Shown: positions 13,851 through 22,294, numbered from the stretch's first letter. The stretch is 28,208 nucleotides of DNA from an uncultured Collinsella sp. (GCA_900551365.1 URVZ01000016.1:1-28208); one strand, 5' to 3'. Made by a program: numbers and translations. Notes: a model not told the origin generated them from the letters alone.

Positions 13851-13872
13851 GAACATCCTCCTAAAATGCCCA

Positions 13873-13900
13873 CGCCGCCGAGCTTGGGGAGCTGGCGGCG
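13873..13900 (-). terminator. Hairpin between the sirtuin gene and folP-folK
   Basis: CGCCGCC (13873-13879) and AGCT (13881-13884) pair with AGCT (13890-13893) and GGCGGCG (13894-13900), with one bulged G. On the minus strand it precedes GGGCATTTT and the folP ribosome site. It could be a weak terminator for the sirtuin gene or a leader structure of folP. Confidence 0.35.
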
Positions 13901-13945
13901 GGGTCGCTTTGCACTCAGTCTTTCTATTGTATCCGCGCGCGCGGG

Positions 13946-14698
13946 CTAGAACGCAAACGCGGCCGCGATGTCGCAAGAAATCAGCAGGTCGGCATTTGCA
14001 TCCTGATCGGTGGGAGCAAGATTGCAAATGGCCAGCGTATCGCCGGTAAAGTAACGCGTAAGGCCCGCCGCCGGATACACCACGAGCGAGGTCCCGCCCA
14101 CAATGAGGGCATCGGCCGCGGCGATGGCGGCAACGGCACCGGTCAACACATGCTCGTCGAGCGGCTCTTCGTAGAGCACCACATCGGGCTTGATGCGGCC
14201 ACCGCACGCGGGGCACGCAGGCACGCCCGCGGCATCCTCGTGCTCGCGCGAGCAAATCCACTCGGCGCTATAGACCGTGCCGCACGACTGGCAAATGTTG
14301 CGATGGACCGATCCGTGCAGCTCGAACACGCGCTGTGATCCGGCCATCTGATGCAGGCCGTCGATATTTTGCGTCGCCACGGCATCAAGCTTACCGGCGC
14401 GCTCCAGCTCGGCCAGCTTGGTGTGGCAGCGGTTGGGTTTAGCGTTAAGCGCGATCATCTTGGTGCGGTAAAAGTCGAAGAACTCCGCCGGATGCGCCTC
14501 GTAAAAGCTATGCGACAGCATGGTCTCGGGCGGATAGGCAAACTGCTGGTGATACAGGCCGTCCACGCTGCGGAAATCGGGAATGCCACTTGCCGTAGAA
14601 ACACCAGCGCCGCCAAAGAAGACCACGCGCTTGTGGGTGTCAAACAGATCCGCCAGCGCGGCGGAGGCCTGCCTGGGGTCCGATATTGCCTGCGTCAT
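13946..14698 (-). CDS. cobB: NAD-dependent protein deacylase (sirtuin, Sir2/CobB family)
   Basis: The 250-residue enzyme removes acyl groups from lysines using NAD and yields nicotinamide and O-acyl-ADP-ribose. Visible motifs are GGAGVSTASGIPDFRSVDGL (NAD binding), TQNIDGLHQMAG, the catalytic His in FELHGSV, a zinc ribbon with two Cys pairs (CQSC and CPAC), and GGTSLVVYPAAGL near the end. The length fits the single-domain bacterial class. The start is supported by GGAGG 6 nt upstream. It lies 95 nt upstream of folP-folK on the same strand with a possible hairpin between, and is divergent from the exonuclease gene. Desuccinylase-type sirtuins often carry an extra Tyr and Arg near the active site; I did not see a clear match, so deacetylase is favoured. 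Confidence 0.92.
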   Translation of the reverse strand: MTQAISDPRQASAALADLFDTHKRVVFFGGAGVSTASGIPDFRSVDGLYHQQFAYPPETMLSHSFYEAHPAEFFDFYRTKMIALNAKPNRCHTKLAELERAGKLDAVATQNIDGLHQMAGSQRVFELHGSVHRNICQSCGTVYSAEWICSREHEDAAGVPACPACGGRIKPDVVLYEEPLDEHVLTGAVAAIAAADALIVGGTSLVVYPAAGLTRYFTGDTLAICNLAPTDQDANADLLISCDIAAAFAF

Positions 14699-14833
14699 AT
14701 GAGTCCTCCGTCCTTGTTAGTCGGGCAGCGTTGAGCGACGTCCCAGCATGCGGCCTTTAAGTCAGCATGCGCGGATCCCACCCCGCCCCTGTTGCGCTAA
14801 TCTTAAGCCTGCCAACCCCGTCGAAAGGACACC

Positions 14834-15652
14834 ATGCCTCAGACTTACACTTTCGCCTCGTGGAACGTCAACGGCCTGCGCGCCGTGCTCAAAAAGGACC
14901 CGAGCTTTATCCAGATCGCGCAAGAACTCGACGTCGATATCTTGGCGCTGCAAGAGACCAAGCTGCAGGAGGGCCAGGTCGATATTGACCTGCCCGGCTA
15001 TCACCAAACCTGGAGCTACGCCGAGCGTAAAGGCTATTCGGGCACCGCGGTCTTTAGCCGCCAGGAGCCGCTGCGCGTACTGCGCGCCGATGCGCTGCTG
15101 CCCTACGCCGGCGAAGGCGAGGCGGCCGTGCTCGTCGCCCAAGCCGCAACCGAGGGCCGCGTCTGCGCGCTCGAGTTCGACAAATTCTGGTTTGTGGATG
15201 TCTACACGCCCAACGCACAAAATGAGCTCGCGCGCATCGACGTGCGTATGGCCTGGGACGATGCCTACCGCGGCTTTTTGAACGCGCTCGAGCGCGAGAC
15301 CGGCAAACCCGTCGTAACCTGCGGCGACTTTAACGTGGCGCATGAGGAGATCGACCTTAAGAACCCCAAGTCCAACCGCGGCAACGCAGGCTTTTCGGAC
15401 GAGGAACGCGGCAAGTTTACCGAGCTGCTCAACGCCGGCTTTACCGATACCTGGCGCGCGGCAAACCCCGACGTCGAGGGCGTCTACAGCTGGTGGAGCT
15501 ATCGCTTTAATGCCCGCAAGAACAACGCCGGCTGGCGCATCGATTACTTCCTGGTAAGCGATTCGATCGCCGCCAACGTTCGCGACACCGGCATCCGCGG
15601 CGACATCTTTGGCAGCGACCACTGCCCCGTCACCCTCACGCTAGAGCTCTAG
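14834..15652 (+). CDS. xth: Exodeoxyribonuclease III / AP endonuclease
   Basis: A 272-residue member of the exonuclease III/ExoA family that cuts DNA at abasic sites and trims 3' ends in base-excision repair. The Mg-binding and catalytic residues are visible: FASWNVNGLRAV (N), LALQETKLQ (E), VDVYTPNAQ (Y/N), CGDFNVAHEEIDL (D-x-N), WRIDYFLVSD, and the terminal GSDHCPV (D-H). The length and motif order match the bacterial enzyme. The start has AAAGGA a few bases upstream, giving MPQTYTFASWN. It is transcribed divergently from the sirtuin gene across 135 bp and converges on the ECF S-component gene. Nothing unusual in the protein itself. Confidence 0.95.
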   Translation: MPQTYTFASWNVNGLRAVLKKDPSFIQIAQELDVDILALQETKLQEGQVDIDLPGYHQTWSYAERKGYSGTAVFSRQEPLRVLRADALLPYAGEGEAAVLVAQAATEGRVCALEFDKFWFVDVYTPNAQNELARIDVRMAWDDAYRGFLNALERETGKPVVTCGDFNVAHEEIDLKNPKSNRGNAGFSDEERGKFTELLNAGFTDTWRAANPDVEGVYSWWSYRFNARKNNAGWRIDYFLVSDSIAANVRDTGIRGDIFGSDHCPVTLTLEL

Positions 15653-15717
15653 CCCCAAGTAATTCCTCTAGGGGACAGAGGAAAACAGATCATGTGACCC
15701 CTCTCCCCCTATAAGGT

Positions 15718-15776
15718 GCGGTGGAATAGTTCCTGTTTGGGCAGCAAATAGCCAAAAACGAGAACCATTCCACCGC
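15718..15776. repeat. Long imperfect palindrome between convergent genes
   Basis: GCGGTGGAATAGTTC (15718-15732) pairs with GAACCATTCCACCGC (15762-15776) with one mismatch, around a 29-nt segment that itself has weak pairing (GTTTGG with CCAAAAAC). It lies between the 3' ends of the exonuclease and ECF S-component genes. No T-run follows on either strand, so it is more like a repeat element than a standard terminator. Confidence 0.75.
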
Positions 15777-15802
15777 AAGTTCGTGAGGGAACGCGAAATG
15801 CC

Positions 15803-16516
15803 TTACAGCCCGTATTTCACGACGACACGGTTAATGCGACGGCACCAAGGCTTGTACAAGGCAGCCAAGAACACGCAGGTCGCGAGGCCGTGTGTGATAT
15901 CAAACGGCACTGCCGTGACAAGACGCGCCACGGCACCCGCCCAAGTAAGCGGCTGTACAAATCCAATGATGTCATACGCGTTGATCACCACGCCGTACAG
16001 CAAACCCGAGGCAAAGCCATACGCCAACAGCGCCGGCATGCGCACGGTTCCATCCGCACGGTCAAACGCACCGGCATGCGCCAGCGCACCGCCAACATAG
16101 CCAACCAGGCCCCAGGCATACATCTGCCACGGCGTCCACATGCCCTGTCCAAAAAAGAAATTGCTGGTCAGCGCCGCCAGCGCGCCAACCATAAAACCAT
16201 TGCGACGGCCAAGCGTCGCCCCCGCGATAATGGCGATAGCGCTCACCGGTTTAAAGTCGGGAATGGGCCCAAACAGGATGCGCCCCGCCGCCGCCAGCGC
16301 CGCCAGCACCAGCGTGGGCATAATCTGGCGCAAACCCGGACGAGATGCCTCGTAACCCGCAAAGAACAGTGCAAGCACCAGCGCCACCACAACCAGCATG
16401 GCCAACGCCGCCTGCTCAACGCCCGCCTGCAACGCCGCTGCCATCACCGCCGGCACCGCCAACAACAGCGGGATCTCCAGTTTTGTGAGTAAACGCGAGA
16501 AACGACAGTCCGTCAT
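15803..16516 (-). CDS. ECF transporter substrate-binding (S) component
   Basis: A 237-residue membrane protein with about six hydrophobic segments, the expected size for an ECF S subunit that binds a vitamin-type substrate. The central part, PDFKPVSAIAIIAGATLG and then TSNFFFGQGMWTPWQMYAWG, is characteristic of one S-component family sometimes linked to cobalamin or related uptake; I cannot fix the ligand. The start at ATG 16516 gives MTDCRFSRLLTKLEIPLLL and lies 4 nt after the ATPase stop. A longer frame to 16591 would overlap the ATPase gene and has no membrane or targeting character. Third gene of the T-A-A-S operon. No riboswitch was recognised upstream of the operon, so regulation gives no hint of substrate. 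Confidence 0.85.
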   Translation of the reverse strand: MTDCRFSRLLTKLEIPLLLAVPAVMAAALQAGVEQAALAMLVVVALVLALFFAGYEASRPGLRQIMPTLVLAALAAAGRILFGPIPDFKPVSAIAIIAGATLGRRNGFMVGALAALTSNFFFGQGMWTPWQMYAWGLVGYVGGALAHAGAFDRADGTVRMPALLAYGFASGLLYGVVINAYDIIGFVQPLTWAGAVARLVTAVPFDITHGLATCVFLAALYKPWCRRINRVVVKYGL

Positions 16517-16520
16517 CCCA

Positions 16521-18164
16521 TCACGCCCTATAGAACACGTTGTCGGCAAAGAAGTCGGCCGGGGGCTCCATGCAGGCAATCTCGCCGTCAAACATCATGG
16601 CGACGTCGTCGGCTACCTGCTCGGCAAAGTCCAAATCGTGCGTAGCCATGATGACGGTGCCGCCAGCCTTCGCATGGTCACGCAGGGCGCGGGCGATGAT
16701 GCGGCGGCTGAACAGGTCTAGACCCTTGGTGGGCTCATCGAGCAATAGCAGTTCGGGGCCGATCAGCAGCAGCTTTGCCAGGGCAAGCAGCTGGCGCTGT
16801 CCGCCCGAGAGGTCGTAAGGGTGGCGCGTCTCCAGGCCGTCCAATCCCAGTTGCGCCGCACGCTCCCGCGCCAAGTTCTCGTCATATCCGCAGGTCGAGG
16901 CCCATTCCATCAGCTCGTCGCGCACCGTCTCGGCAACCAGCAGGGCCTTGGGGTTCTGCGGCAGCAGCGCAGCCGAGGCCGCCCCGCGCACCATACGACC
17001 ACGCTGCAGCTTGGCAGTCTTGGCCAGCACCGAAAGCATCGTCGACTTGCCGCAGCCGTTACCGCCCACAACCGCATGCACCGCGCCAGTCGAAAACGAC
17101 GCATCGAGCCCGCGCAGCACCCAGCCGGACGCTCGATCGTAGCGAAACCAGCCTTCCGACAGGATGGTAGCCGACCCGCCGTGCATTTTTTGGAGTATTC
17201 TGCTTCCATCCGTGCGCGGGAAGGCTTCCGAGCCGTTCTCGAGCGACGTTTGCGCCACAAATTCGGACGATTTGTCCAATTCTGAACTTTTTTTCGCGCT
17301 CGATACGTCCCCGGGCGGCTCCAGAGAGCCCAAATTGTCCTCGCGCCTGCTGAATACTCCTTTATTTGCACATCGGATGGCACCCCACCCCAACATGTCA
17401 TCGGAAAACAGCGATTCTCGGCGTCCCAAAGAAGCCATATCCGCCACCTCGCGCACGCGACCGTTCTCAATCCGGTACGCACACGTCGCGTATTCGAGCA
17501 TTGGGCGCGGCTGATGCGTCGCCACAACAACCGTGCAGCCCAGCTCGCGATTCACACGAAACAGCGCGTGCAGGAAATTCTTCTCCGCAACCGGATCAAG
17601 CTGAGACGTGGGCTCGTCGAGCAGCAGCACGCGCGGGCGCAGCGTCAGAACGGCAGCCAACGACAGCAACTGTTTGCGACCGCCCGAAAGCGTGTCAGTA
17701 TCGCGGTGAAGCCAATCTTCCAGCCCAAAGAAATAGCTGGTCTCAGCTACGCGACGGCGCATCTCATCACGCGCTAGCCCCAAGTTTTCCAGGCCAAACG
17801 CCATCTCGTGCCACACGGTTTCGCACACGATCTGGTTCTCGGGATCCTGGAACACATAGCCCACGCGCTCCGCCGATGCCCGCACATCCATGTCGGCGAC
17901 GTTCTCGCCCAGCACGCGCAGTTCGCCAGTGCGCTCGCCCGCCGGAGCGATCTCGGGTTTGAGCAGCGACAGCAGCGTCGACTTGCCCGAACCGGTACCG
18001 CCAACAAGCAGTGCAAACGCACCTTGGGAAACACGCCAATCAAGCCCCTCGAGCACCGGTGCCTCGGCCCCGGGATAGGCAAAACTAAGGCCTCGCACCT
18101 CAATCGCCGGCGCGGCCGAGCCATATACCACACCCGCCGCCGAGCTCCTATCCAACCGAGCCAT
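16521..18164 (-). CDS. Fused ECF transporter ATPases (EcfA-EcfA, two ABC domains) with an unusual linker
   Basis: One 547-residue protein holds both energizing ATPases of an ECF transporter. Domain 1 (~20-240): Walker A GGTGSGKST, Q-loop FQDPENQ, signature LSGGRKQ, Walker B VLLLDEPTSQLD, switch His ATHQ. Domain 2 (~330-540): Walker A GGNGCGKST, signature LSGGQRQ, Walker B LLLLDEPTKGLD, ATHD. The FQDPENQ-type Q-loop is typical of EcfA. The linker is hydrophilic and Ser-rich. Residues ~269-325 are encoded by a segment with inverted GGAGTATTC ends (17192-17360), suggesting an in-frame inserted element. The start overlaps the T-component stop (TGATG). It would pair with the T protein through the coupling helices. 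Confidence 0.93.
   Translation of the reverse strand: MARLDRSSAAGVVYGSAAPAIEVRGLSFAYPGAEAPVLEGLDWRVSQGAFALLVGGTGSGKSTLLSLLKPEIAPAGERTGELRVLGENVADMDVRASAERVGYVFQDPENQIVCETVWHEMAFGLENLGLARDEMRRRVAETSYFFGLEDWLHRDTDTLSGGRKQLLSLAAVLTLRPRVLLLDEPTSQLDPVAEKNFLHALFRVNRELGCTVVVATHQPRPMLEYATCAYRIENGRVREVADMASLGRRESLFSDDMLGWGAIRCANKGVFSRREDNLGSLEPPGDVSSAKKSSELDKSSEFVAQTSLENGSEAFPRTDGSRILQKMHGGSATILSEGWFRYDRASGWVLRGLDASFSTGAVHAVVGGNGCGKSTMLSVLAKTAKLQRGRMVRGAASAALLPQNPKALLVAETVRDELMEWASTCGYDENLARERAAQLGLDGLETRHPYDLSGGQRQLLALAKLLLIGPELLLLDEPTKGLDLFSRRIIARALRDHAKAGGTVIMATHDLDFAEQVADDVAMMFDGEIACMEPPADFFADNVFYRA
17192..17360. mobile_element. Possible palindromic element inserted in frame in the ECF ATPase gene
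   Basis: The segment is bounded by GGAGTATTC (17192-17200) and GAATACTCC (17352-17360), a perfect 9-bp inverted repeat that extends to 11 of 12. Next to the ends, GCGCGGGA and the inverse of GCGCGAGGA are also similar. It has a different composition from the flanking ABC domains, with AT-rich patches such as GAACTTTTTTT. It encodes ~57 polar residues that fall exactly in the interdomain linker, where an insertion would be tolerated. The arrangement resembles protein-coding palindromic elements known from Rickettsia. Mobility is inferred. Confidence 0.45.
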
Positions 18165-19051
18165 CAGCCAAACCTCTTCTCATCAATCGCGTGCGACGCG
18201 CAAGGCAGCATCATCCAGGCAGCGTACACGACATAGCCCAGCCACGGCGCCGGCACCGATAGTTGCGGGTAAAACGAATACTGCATCGTCGCAGTCCACG
18301 CCACTGCCGTCGTGGCCATGCCAAACAGCGCAAGTCCAACCAGCGCGGCAACATCGCCGCGCCCCAGCCGATACCGCGCATACGTCGTTCGACGCGTCGC
18401 GGCGCCCCACCCACGGGAGCGCATGGCGTCCGCGCGCTCCAGCGAATCTTCCATGCCCCAGCCCATCAACACGCTCGACGCCCGCAGGCGCGATCGCACG
18501 GGATCGGTGGGCGCGCGGCCCGGCACATCAATCGCATCCTGCACCGCCAGCACCGTACGGCCGCGGCGCAAAAACTGCGGGATAAGCCTCATGCACATCG
18601 AGATCATGAGCGCGATCACCGGTGCGGCGTTACCCAAAAGCGCGAGCACCTTGTCGTATTCGAGCATCGACGCCGCGGCCTCAAACCACAGCACGCTCGC
18701 CACAAACAGCCCGCCCATGCACAGGCCGTATACCATGCTCTCCAGATACACCGCGCGCATGCCAATACGGAACAGCTCCGTCGAGCCCGAGGCACTAAAC
18801 AGTGGATTGACCAGCGCGATAATCAAAATCACCGGCAGCTGCCAGCGAAGTGCGCCCAGCGTGCGGGCAGCCCCACGCGTCGCAAATCCATACGCCAACC
18901 CGCCCGCAAGTGACAGCGCAATCAGCACCGGCTGCATCGAGAACATGGTGAGCCCCAGCGTCAGCACCATGTAGAGGGCCGGCACAGCCGGATGCGACAT
19001 CGAGAATGCCGCGACGGGCTCGCCGCCAAACTCCTCTTGTATGTTGTCCAC
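18164..19051 (-). CDS. ecfT: ECF transporter T component (transmembrane coupling protein)
   Basis: EcfT is the membrane scaffold that links the S subunit to the ATPases. Hydrophobic helices are followed by the coupling region with RADAMRSRGWG, equivalent to the A-R-G coupling motif, and a further hydrophobic C-terminal part. The frame is open up to 19222, but residues upstream of 19051 are basic and non-membrane. I favour a GTG start at 19051 (or 19057) after GAGGGG; ATG 19003 is another choice. It is the first gene of the T-A-A-S operon and divergent from glmU across about 200 bp. The order and 1-4 nt junctions indicate one dedicated transporter (group I-like) rather than a shared module. 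Confidence 0.85.
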   Translation of the reverse strand: MDNIQEEFGGEPVAAFSMSHPAVPALYMVLTLGLTMFSMQPVLIALSLAGGLAYGFATRGAARTLGALRWQLPVILIIALVNPLFSASGSTELFRIGMRAVYLESMVYGLCMGGLFVASVLWFEAAASMLEYDKVLALLGNAAPVIALMISMCMRLIPQFLRRGRTVLAVQDAIDVPGRAPTDPVRSRLRASSVLMGWGMEDSLERADAMRSRGWGAATRRTTYARYRLGRGDVAALVGLALFGMATTAVAWTATMQYSFYPQLSVPAPWLGYVVYAAWMMLPCASHAIDEKRFG

Positions 19052-19250
19052 GGGCACCCCCGTCCCCTCGCTCAAACGACAGCTCCGCAGCACCGCCAAC
19101 GCCGCACGCAAGCAGCGCAAACGCCACGCCGTCGGCACCGACATCGGCCGCCATGAGCCAATCGCTACGCGCTCAACATATGCCTGCGGTATCATATTGC
19201 GCCGTGTATCGTTTCCAAACACACGTCTCTATAACGTAACAGGAGATCAC

Positions 19251-20663
19251 ATGGACGCAACCGCAATTATCCTCGCTGCCGGCGAGGGCACCCGCATGAA
19301 GTCGAACCACTGCAAGGTTTCGCACAAGATCCTGGGCAAGCCCATGGTCCAGTGGATCGTCGACGCCACCATCAAGGCCGGCTGCAGCCGCGTCGTGGTC
19401 GTCATCGGCAGCCACGCCGACGAGATGCGCGCCCTCATCGACGGCGCCTATGCCAACAGCGCCACCAAGGTCGAGTGCGTTGAGCAGACCGAGCGCCTGG
19501 GCACCGGTCACGCCGTGAAGGTCGCGCTCGAGGCCTGCGGCATCACGCAAGGCCCCGTCGTCGTGCTCAACGGCGACCTGCCGCTCATCACCGCCGACAC
19601 CGTCGCCAAGTTCGCGCAGACCGTCGCCACCGGCGAGCTCGCCTGCACCGTCATGACCATGACCCCGCCCGACCCCTTCGGCTACGGCCGCATCAAGCTG
19701 GGTGCCGACGGCCAGATCGAACGCATCATCGAGCAGAAGGACTGCACACCCGAGCAGGCCGCCACGCTGCTCGAGTGCAACGCCGGCTGCTACGCCTTCG
19801 ACGGCGCGCAGCTCGCCGCGCACATTGACGAGATCGGCAACGACAACGCGCAGTCCGAGTACTATCTGCCCGACATGCTCGAGATCCTCAAGGGCCACGG
19901 CCAGGCAGTCTCCATCTTCCACTGCGATGACTACCGCGACGGCCTGGGCGTCAACAGCCGCATCCAGCTCGCGCAGCTCACCGCCATCGCGCGCGACCGC
20001 ATCAACGAGCACTGGATGGCCGAGGGCGTTACCTTCATCGACCCCACGCAGGCCTGGATCGGCCCCGACGCCACCATCGGCCGCGACACCGTCGTGTGGC
20101 CGCAGACGCACCTGATCGGCCACGTCACCGTGGGCGAGGAGTGCCAGCTCGGCCCCAACAGCCGCCTCACCGACACCACCGTCGGCAGCGGCTGCATCAT
20201 CGATGAGACCATCGCCATCGAGGCCGTCATCGAGAACGGCGTCGACTGCGGCCCGCGCGCCTACCTGCGCCCGGGTACCCACATGCTCGACGGCTCCAAG
20301 GCCGGCACGCACGTGGAGATCAAGAAGTCCACGATCGGCGAGGGCTCCAAGGTGCCGCACCTGTCCTACATCGGCGACACGACCATGGGCTCCGGCGTCA
20401 ACGTGGGCGCCGGCTCCATCACCTGCAACTACGACGGCGTACACAAGCACAAAACCGTCATCGGCAAGGATGCCTTCATCGGTTCCGATACCATGATGGT
20501 CGCGCCCGCCCAGATTGGCGACGGCGCGCTCGTGGCCGCCGGCTCCGTCATCACTGAGCCGGTCCCGGCAGACGCACTCGGTCTGGGCCGCGCCCGTCAG
20601 GTAAATATTGAGGGCTGGGCCGCCGATTATCGCCGCCGCCTGCACGAGGACGACGAGGTATAA
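19251..20663 (+). CDS. glmU: Bifunctional UDP-GlcNAc pyrophosphorylase / GlcN-1-P acetyltransferase
   Basis: GlmU makes UDP-N-acetylglucosamine, the precursor of peptidoglycan. The 470-residue protein has the N-terminal uridyltransferase domain with IILAAGEGTRMKSN (residues 5-18) and LNGDLPLI (metal Asp), and the C-terminal left-handed beta-helix acetyltransferase with many hexapeptide repeats and conserved segments AYLRPGTHM, GTHVEIKKSTIG, HLSYIGD, GAGSITCNYDGV and HKTVIG. The length is normal. ATG 19251 is chosen because CAGGAG lies 7 nt upstream and the protein then begins MDATAIILAAGEG; the same frame is open further upstream but lacks coding character. A terminator follows at 20681. prs is next on the same strand, the classic glmU-prs-pth neighbourhood. 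Confidence 0.96.
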   Translation: MDATAIILAAGEGTRMKSNHCKVSHKILGKPMVQWIVDATIKAGCSRVVVVIGSHADEMRALIDGAYANSATKVECVEQTERLGTGHAVKVALEACGITQGPVVVLNGDLPLITADTVAKFAQTVATGELACTVMTMTPPDPFGYGRIKLGADGQIERIIEQKDCTPEQAATLLECNAGCYAFDGAQLAAHIDEIGNDNAQSEYYLPDMLEILKGHGQAVSIFHCDDYRDGLGVNSRIQLAQLTAIARDRINEHWMAEGVTFIDPTQAWIGPDATIGRDTVVWPQTHLIGHVTVGEECQLGPNSRLTDTTVGSGCIIDETIAIEAVIENGVDCGPRAYLRPGTHMLDGSKAGTHVEIKKSTIGEGSKVPHLSYIGDTTMGSGVNVGAGSITCNYDGVHKHKTVIGKDAFIGSDTMMVAPAQIGDGALVAAGSVITEPVPADALGLGRARQVNIEGWAADYRRRLHEDDEV

Positions 20664-20680
20664 CGTTTTACCAAGCATCT

Positions 20681-20716
20681 AAGGAGCTGTTCCCATGGGG
20701 GGCGGCTCCTTTTTTC
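20681..20716 (+). terminator. Terminator of glmU
   Basis: AAGGAGC (20681-20687) pairs with GCTCCTT (20705-20711), with additional pairing CCCATGGG in the loop, and is followed by TTTTTC. It lies 18 nt after the glmU stop, so prs is probably transcribed from its own promoter; a TACAAT box at about 20808 is a candidate. Confidence 0.75.
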
Positions 20717-20856
20717 TATCGTGACCTGCGCGACAGGATGAGTGGTCGGTTCGTGTCCGTTGACGGTAAAGACGTTATCAAGACTCGATAAACCCCGCCG
20801 CGCGGTTACAATGCAACAAGGCATCTATATGGCATTCGATATAAAGGAGAAGGGTA

Positions 20857-21843
20857 ATGCCGATTAATGATCCCGAGAAGTCGGAGAATATGCGCAAGTC
20901 CATCCGCGTGTATTCCGGTTCCTCCAACCGTCCCCTCGCTCAGAAGATCGCTGAGTTCCTTGGGGTCGAGCTTTCGGGCCTTACGCTAAAGCAGTTCGCC
21001 AACGGTGAGATTTACGCCCGCTACGACGAGACCGTCCGCGGCGCCGACGTCTTCCTGATTCAGTCCGTGGCCGGCGGCAACGTCAACGACATGCTCATGG
21101 AGCTGCTCATCGCCACCGACGCTGCCAAGCGCGCATCCGCCCGCTCCATCACCGCCGTTATCACCCACTACGGCTATGCCCGCCAGGACCGCAAGGCCGG
21201 CCCGCGCGAGCCCATCACCGCCCGCCTCGTCGCCAACCTGCTCGAGCGCGCCGGCGTCAACCGCATCATCACCCTCGACCTGCACCAGGGCCAGATTCAG
21301 GGCTTCTTCGATATCCCGGTTAACCACCTGTCCGCGCTGCCGCTGTTTGGCCAGTACTACAACGACATGCACTTCGACACCGACAACCTGGTTGTCGTCT
21401 CCCCCGATGTGGGCCGCGCCAAGGCCGCCAAGAAGCTGTCCGACATGCTCGGCTGCGACCTGGCCATCGCCCACAAGGGCCGTCCGCGCCACAACGCCGC
21501 CGAGGTCATGGGCATCATCGGTGACATCAAGGGCAAGACCTGCATCATCAACGACGACATGATCGACACCGCTGGCACCCTGTGCGCCAACGTCAAGGAG
21601 CTCAAGGCTATGGGCGCTGGCGATATCTACGTCTGCGCCACCCACGGCATCTTCTCCGGTCCGGCCATCGAGCGTCTGAACGACGCCCCGATCGTCGAGT
21701 GCCTCGTCACCGACGCCATTCCCGTCGAGGTCGGCGGCAAGATCAAGACCATCTCGGTCGCCGAGGAGTTCGCTCAGGCCATCTCCGCCGTTTACCACGA
21801 GGAGCCCGTCTCCACGCTCGTCGGCGGCGACTTCGCGCTGTAA
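20857..21843 (+). CDS. prs: Ribose-phosphate pyrophosphokinase (PRPP synthetase)
   Basis: Prs transfers diphosphate from ATP to ribose 5-phosphate to give PRPP, used for purines, pyrimidines, His, Trp and NAD. The 328-residue protein has LKQFANGEIYARYDETVRG, the ATP/flexible-loop region HYGYARQDRKAGPREPI, DLHQGQIQGFFDIPVNHL, SPDVGRAK, and the PRPP-binding loop IINDDMIDTAGTL. All match the class I bacterial enzyme. The start is fixed by AAAGGAGAAGG just upstream; the next Met (residue 12) would remove a short N-terminal extension. A strong terminator follows at 21877. pth would normally come soon after in this neighbourhood, but here about 1.9 kb of accessory DNA lies between them. Confidence 0.97.
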   Translation: MPINDPEKSENMRKSIRVYSGSSNRPLAQKIAEFLGVELSGLTLKQFANGEIYARYDETVRGADVFLIQSVAGGNVNDMLMELLIATDAAKRASARSITAVITHYGYARQDRKAGPREPITARLVANLLERAGVNRIITLDLHQGQIQGFFDIPVNHLSALPLFGQYYNDMHFDTDNLVVVSPDVGRAKAAKKLSDMLGCDLAIAHKGRPRHNAAEVMGIIGDIKGKTCIINDDMIDTAGTLCANVKELKAMGAGDIYVCATHGIFSGPAIERLNDAPIVECLVTDAIPVEVGGKIKTISVAEEFAQAISAVYHEEPVSTLVGGDFAL

Positions 21844-21876
21844 TCCAGCGTGCATCTCATCATCTTTGGTGTTTTT

Positions 21877-21909
21877 AAAGGGTCGGAAGCTCGCTTCCGA
21901 CCCTTTTTC
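21877..21909 (+). terminator. Terminator of prs
   Basis: A perfect 14-bp stem (21877-21890 with 21893-21906; AAAGGGTCGGAAGC) has a 2-nt gap and is followed by a T-rich run. It lies 33 nt after the stop. Confidence 0.92.
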
Positions 21910-21930
21910 TACCCCTCGACAACCTTCCCT

Positions 21931-22130
21931 GGACAATTAGTTCAGATACGTATTTTTTTAAAGCTCCAAAGGCCGTTCTGAGCCTTCTGAGCTCCCCGGC
22001 GAACGCCATACTGCCCAAAGCTCATCGCTTTCGAGTACGACCGCCGCATATTTACCCTCAAATCGCCCTCGAAAGCCCTTAGAAACGCCTCGAACGCCCG
22101 CCGTCTTATACGTATCTGAACTAACTGTCC
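21931..22130. mobile_element. MITE-like element 1 (200 bp, ~23-25 bp terminal inverted repeats)
   Basis: The left end GGACAATTAGTTCAGATACG (from 21931) and the inverse complement of the right end, GGACAGTTAGTTCAGATACG (to 22130), match at 22 of the first 23 positions. The inside shows no complete gene. A flanking T...A pair, and C...G beyond it, extends the symmetry by 2 bp. No target-site duplication was evident. The ends are almost identical to those of element 2 at 23457-23658 while the interiors differ, as in non-autonomous elements moved by one transposase. Confidence 0.75.
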
Positions 22131-22294
22131 AGTAGCTATCGTCAACCTTCGCGGCAGAGCTCAATTTCCTGCAATCCCCTCAACCGATTCCACCGATTTC
22201 ATAACACCCAGCCGTTCATGGCGCGCAGCGCCCCGCTGAGCGAAAAGAACGGTATGGCGGTCGCATTCTGCCGCCAACTTAGTACGTTATAGCT

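Noticed and set aside
13851..14261. N-terminal extension of the FolP-FolK frame to 14261
   Set aside because: It overlaps the sirtuin gene, is Arg/Cys-rich and lacks a ribosome site, while AGGAGG marks the start at 13850.
19173..20678. 501-codon minus-strand frame antisense to glmU
   Set aside because: Asp/Val/Gly/Ala-rich shadow translation of a conserved gene; no ribosome site.
21942..22145. Small minus-strand frame in MITE-like element 1, resembling at its start the frame that crosses element 2
   Set aside because: The shared peptide GQLVQIRI comes from the shared terminal inverted repeat; the rest aligns poorly and both frames lack starts with ribosome sites.
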